DNA from: Rhizobiales bacterium GAS188
GTDB lineage: Bacteria; Pseudomonadota; Alphaproteobacteria; Rhizobiales; Beijerinckiaceae
Assembly: GCA_900104855.1 (NCBI GenBank)
Contig: FNSS01000001.1
Coordinates: forward strand, 5,270,001 to 5,334,000
Direction of reading: 5' to 3'
DNA: 64,000 bases
This document shows positions 60,930 to 64,000 of the stretch, one piece after another. Position 1 is the first letter of the stretch; each line of letters starts with the position of its first letter. Below the pieces are notes generated by a model, which saw nothing but the letters and a program-made list of their open reading frames with translations, was not told the DNA's origin and did not search any database. The position numbers and the translations under genes were made by a program.

Positions 60930-62960
60930 ATGATTGCCGAGACCGGCTTCTTCGCGCTTCTGCTGGCGCTGGCGCTGTCGATCCTGCTCGCCGCCTCGCC
61001 GCTCGCCTGGAGCGCCAGCGGCGACCGCTCGATGATGGCGCTGGCGCGCCCGCTGATGCTGGCGATGGCGGGCTTCGTGGCGATGGCCTTCGCGATGCTG
61101 ACGGCCGCTTATGTCACCTCCGATTTCTCGCTCGCCACGGTCGCGGAGAACTCACATTCGACGATGCCGCTGATCTTCAAGATCACCGGCGTGTGGGGCA
61201 ATCATGAAGGCTCGATGCTGCTCTGGGCGCTGATCCTGGCGATCTTCGGGGCGCTGGTCGCGCTCGTCGGCAATGGCATGCCGGCGCGCCTGCAGGCGCG
61301 GGTGCTGTCGGTGCAGGGCTTAATCGCTGCGGCCTTCCTTGCCTTCATCGCCTTCACCTCGAACCCGTTCTTGCGGCTCGACCCGGCTCCCCCCGAGGGC
61401 CAGGACCTCAACCCGGTGCTGCAGGATATCGGCCTCGCCATCCATCCGCCGCTCCTCTATCTCGGCTATGTCGGCTTCTCGGTCGCTTTCGCCTTCGCCA
61501 TCGCGGCGCTGATCGAAGGGCGCATCGACGCCGCCTGGGCGCGCTATGTGCGGCCTTGGACCTTGACCGCCTGGAGCTTCCTCACCGTCGGCATCGCGAT
61601 GGGATCCTATTGGGCCTATTATGTGCTCGGCTGGGGCGGCTTCTGGTTCTGGGACCCGGTCGAGAACGCCTCGCTCATGCCGTGGCTTGCAGGCACCGCC
61701 CTCGTGCACTCGACCATCGTGATGGAGAAGCGCGACGCCTTGAAGGTGTGGACCTTGCTGCTCGCCATCCTGGCCTTCTCGCTGTCGCTGCTCGGCACCT
61801 TCCTGGTGCGCTCGGGGGTGCTGACTTCGGTACACGCTTTCGCGTCCGATCCGAGGCGCGGCGCCTTCATCCTCGCCATCCTGGCGGTCTTCATCGGCGG
61901 CGGCCTGACCCTGTTCGCGGCGAGGGCCGGCGAGCTCAAGCCCGGCGGGCTGTTCGCCCCGGTCTCACGTGAAGGCGCGCTGGTCCTGAACAACCTCCTG
62001 CTCGCCTCGGCTGCCGCCGCCGTGCTCATCGGCACGCTGTATCCCCTGGCGCTCGAAGCGTTGACCGGCGACAAGATCTCGGTCGGGCCTCCTTATTTCA
62101 ACGCGACCGTGCTGCCCTTGCTGGCGCCGCTCCTGCTGGCGCTGCCCTTCGGGCAATCGCTCGCCTGGAAGCGCGGCGACCTCTACGGCACGGGCCAGCG
62201 CCTCATGATGGCGTTCGGCCTTGCGGCGCTCCTCGCCTTCGCCATCTGGGCGGTCGACCGCGGCGGGCCGGTGCTGGCGCCGCTCGGCGTCGGCCTCGGA
62301 TTCTTCGTGATCCTCGGCTCCGCGGGCGAGATCGTGACCCGCTCTTGGCCTGCGGGCGCTTCTTGGCCGGCGGGCACCGCTTTGCCGGCGGGCGCCTTTT
62401 GGCGGATCGCGCTGAGGCGTGCCGCCGGGCTGCCGCGCCAGACCTATGGATCGGTGATCGCCCATATGGGCATGGGGCTCACGGTCATCGGCATCGCGGC
62501 GACCGCCTGGCACAGCGAGACCATCACCATGATGCGTCTCGGCGAGGCGAAGGAGGTCGGCGCCTATACCGTGACGCTTGCCAAGCTGTCGCCGCTCCAG
62601 GGCCCGAATTACCGCGAAACGGCCGCCATCTTCTCGGTCGCCAGCGCCGGTGTGCCGCTAGGCGACGTCGTCTCCACGAAGCGCATCTACACGGTGCGCG
62701 GCACGCCGACCACGCAGGTCGGGCTGATGACGCGGGGGCTCAGCCAGATCTACGCCTCGCTCGGCGATGGCGAGCCGGATGGGCGCATCGGGGTACGGCT
62801 CTATTGGAAGCCTTTTGTGCTGCTGATCTGGCTCGGCGCCATGGTGATGGCGGCGGGCGGCGCTTTGTCGCTGTCGGACCGGCGCCTGCGCGTCGGATTT
62901 GCGATCGCTTCGCGTCTCAGGCCCGTCGGCACGGAAGCGCCCGCGGCACCGGCGGAATGA
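60930..62960 (+). CDS. ccmF: Cytochrome c haem lyase subunit CcmF (CycK)
   Basis: 676 residues with about 15 membrane helices. The haem-binding WWD-type domain is WGGFWFWDPVENASLMPWLAGTALVHS near residue 235; conserved histidines lie in the flanking loops, and FKITGVWGNHEGSMLLW near 85 and GTFLVRSGVLTSVHAFASDPRRG near 290 are typical. It takes haem from holo-CcmE and, with CcmH and CcmI, attaches it to apocytochrome c. Its stop overlaps ccmH by four bases. The expected upstream neighbour ccmE is 2.84 kb away. Confidence 0.96.
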   Translation: MIAETGFFALLLALALSILLAASPLAWSASGDRSMMALARPLMLAMAGFVAMAFAMLTAAYVTSDFSLATVAENSHSTMPLIFKITGVWGNHEGSMLLWALILAIFGALVALVGNGMPARLQARVLSVQGLIAAAFLAFIAFTSNPFLRLDPAPPEGQDLNPVLQDIGLAIHPPLLYLGYVGFSVAFAFAIAALIEGRIDAAWARYVRPWTLTAWSFLTVGIAMGSYWAYYVLGWGGFWFWDPVENASLMPWLAGTALVHSTIVMEKRDALKVWTLLLAILAFSLSLLGTFLVRSGVLTSVHAFASDPRRGAFILAILAVFIGGGLTLFAARAGELKPGGLFAPVSREGALVLNNLLLASAAAAVLIGTLYPLALEALTGDKISVGPPYFNATVLPLLAPLLLALPFGQSLAWKRGDLYGTGQRLMMAFGLAALLAFAIWAVDRGGPVLAPLGVGLGFFVILGSAGEIVTRSWPAGASWPAGTALPAGAFWRIALRRAAGLPRQTYGSVIAHMGMGLTVIGIAATAWHSETITMMRLGEAKEVGAYTVTLAKLSPLQGPNYRETAAIFSVASAGVPLGDVVSTKRIYTVRGTPTTQVGLMTRGLSQIYASLGDGEPDGRIGVRLYWKPFVLLIWLGAMVMAAGGALSLSDRRLRVGFAIASRLRPVGTEAPAAPAE

Positions 62961-63487
62961 TGGCGCCTGCGGCCGCCGCCCGGGTCGACCTGGCGCTCCG
63001 GCTCCAGCGCGCGCGGCCCCTGATCGCGACAATCCTGCTGGTCGTCCTGGCAGCCCTGGCCGGCAGCGCGATGGGGCCGCGCGCCGCGCATGCCGTGGAG
63101 GCCGGCGAGATGCTCGCCGATCCCAAGCTCGAGGCACGGGCCCGTGCTTTGTCGGGGGAGTTTCGCTGTCTCGTCTGCCAGAACGAATCGATCGACGAGT
63201 CGAATGCGCAACTCGCCCATGATCTTCGCGTCCTCATCCGCGAGCAGGTTGGCGCCGGACGCTCGGATGGGCAGGTCCGCGACTTCCTGGTCGCCCGCTA
63301 TGGCCAGTTCGTGCTCCTGAAGCCGCGCTTCGACGGAGAAACCTTGCTGTTATGGTTGGGACCCTTCCTGGTCCTCGCTGCCGGAGCGGTGCTGGTCGGC
63401 TTCGCGGCCCGGCGACGCTCCAGCGCCGTGGACGCACCGCTCTCCGAGGCCGAGCGCGCCGAGCTCGAGCGCCTGCAGGCGAAGTGA
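62957..63487 (+). CDS. ccmH: Cytochrome c maturation thiol oxidoreductase CcmH (CycL)
   Basis: 176 residues from the ATG at 62957 (ATGA overlap with ccmF). A signal peptide or anchor (about 20-45, ATILLVVLAALAGSAMG) precedes the three-helix domain with the redox motif EFRCLVCQNESIDESNAQLA (LRCxxCQN form, here FRCLVCQN), then LVARYGQFVLLKP and a second membrane helix (LLWLGPFLVLAAGAVLVGFAA). It keeps the CxxCH thiols of apocytochrome c reduced for haem attachment. The C-terminal tail is acidic. Confidence 0.95.
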   Translation: MMAPAAAARVDLALRLQRARPLIATILLVVLAALAGSAMGPRAAHAVEAGEMLADPKLEARARALSGEFRCLVCQNESIDESNAQLAHDLRVLIREQVGAGRSDGQVRDFLVARYGQFVLLKPRFDGETLLLWLGPFLVLAAGAVLVGFAARRRSSAVDAPLSEAERAELERLQAK

Positions 63488-63503
63488 GCCCTTCCGGCCC
63501 TTC

Positions 63504-63665
63504 ACCTCTCCCCGCGCTTTGCGGGGAGAGGTCGGTCCCGAGCGCAGCGAGGGAGCGGGTGAGGGGCTGGGTGAGTTCGAGCCAGCGCTGATCACACTCA
63601 CCAGGTCCTTCATACTCACTTGGCCCCTCATCCCCCGCCTTCTCCCGCAAAGCGGCGGCGAGAAG
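63504..63665. repeat. Composite palindromic element, family A
   Basis: A perfect 12-bp stem ACCTCTCCCCGC/GCGGGGAGAGGT (63504-63532), the tail GAGCGCAGCGAGGGAGCGGGTGAGG, then CTCACCAGGTCCTTCATACTCACTTGG units and a second palindrome CCTTCTCCCGC...GCGAGAAGG. It is a close relative of the composite at 20454-20680, and lies between ccmH and the protease gene. Confidence 0.85.
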
Positions 63666-63801
63666 GAGCCGCGCCGGCGCCAAGCTCTCCGGCCCGATTA
63701 CAAATATTTCATCGACCGGACAGCCCTTCGCAACCGGCCCATCACCATATGATTTGCTCAACAGACCCGCGGCAATACCAAAGGTCAAAGGAGCTCACAT
63801 C

Positions 63802-64000
63802 ATGAATACGCATAGCACCGTTCCAGCCGCTTCGCGGCGCCGGCGCTTGACGCTCGTATCGAGCGTCGCGGCGCTGGCACTGATGGCATTGGCTGGATTC
63901 GAGGCCGGGGTCGCCGTTCCGAGCCTGCCCGCATACGCAGAGACCACGCAGGCCCCGCTGCAGGGGTCCGCGATCGGCGCGCCTGCGGCTCTCGCCCCCG
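63802..64000 (+). CDS. Probable Do/DegP-like periplasmic serine protease, 5' end only
   Basis: 66 codons from the ATG at 63802 to the window edge, with ribosome site AAAGGAG nine bases before. Only a basic, hydrophobic export signal (RRRRLTLVSSVAALALMALAGF) and the start of an alanine/proline-rich linker are visible. The call rests on gene order: in Hyphomicrobiales the cycHJKL operon is followed by degP. No catalytic motif is in the window, so it could be another exported protein. Confidence 0.5.
   Translation, partial: MNTHSTVPAASRRRRLTLVSSVAALALMALAGFEAGVAVPSLPAYAETTQAPLQGSAIGAPAALAP

Overview
The window looks like the chromosome of a GC-rich alphaproteobacterium of the order Hyphomicrobiales (Rhizobiales). 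The evidence is an NdvA/ChvA-type cyclic beta-glucan exporter (26161-27975), a FeuP/FeuQ-type two-component system (53664-55800), a cycHJKL-degP (ccmI-ccmE-ccmF-ccmH-degP) block at the right end, PilZ and AmiR/AmiC genes, and many intergenic palindromic repeats of the kind common in this order. The genus cannot be fixed from the sequence. No tRNA, rRNA or CRISPR array was found.

Layout. 1-7640: the 5' part of a peptide-type ABC binding protein, an IS110-family insertion sequence lying between two inverted palindromic repeats, then a forward group (arginase-family protein, N,N-dimethylformamidase large-subunit homologue, class II aldolase) broken only by a small reversed EamA/SMR-like gene. 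7641-18151: accessory and housekeeping genes (LysR regulator with a divergent secreted cupin, PilZ protein, a trimeric autotransporter adhesin coupled to a small exported protein, AraC regulator, GST, ArsR-AHSA1 pair, DUF985 cupin, glyoxalase II, L,D-transpeptidase). 18774-30191: acyl-CoA synthetase, EamA permease, cold-shock protein, cell-wall enzymes (lytic transglycosylase, AmiD-type amidase, second L,D-transpeptidase), HDAC-family deacetylase, NdvA and a chemoreceptor.

30516-47118 is the centrepiece: after an SDR gene, fourteen forward genes form an amide-utilisation island. It has two amidases at its outer edges, an acetamidase/formamidase, two complete five-component urea/amide-type ABC importers, and between them the amide sensor AmiC and the ANTAR antiterminator AmiR. 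A strong intrinsic terminator lies in the leader of the first amidase gene and is a plausible target for AmiR antitermination. The logic would be: amides are imported, hydrolysed to ammonia and acid, and sensed by cytoplasmic AmiC, which releases AmiR so that transcription reads through.

47132-64000: periplasmic MsrA, Tat-exported CpdB, PyrF, two tandem trypsin-like proteases, a small exported PepSY-like protein next to feuP-feuQ (probable FeuN-like modulator), RidA, then the cytochrome c maturation operon. That operon is split between ccmE and ccmF by about 2.8 kb carrying a phosphoesterase, a HicAB toxin-antitoxin pair and a TPP-riboswitch-controlled thiM.

Three families of intergenic repeats recur: (A) REP-like palindromes built on CCTCTCCC/CCTTCTCCC stems, (B) elements bounded by GGGACCGCG and CGCGGTCCC, and (C) TAGTGAG heptad arrays that fill two convergent gene junctions exactly from stop codon to stop codon.
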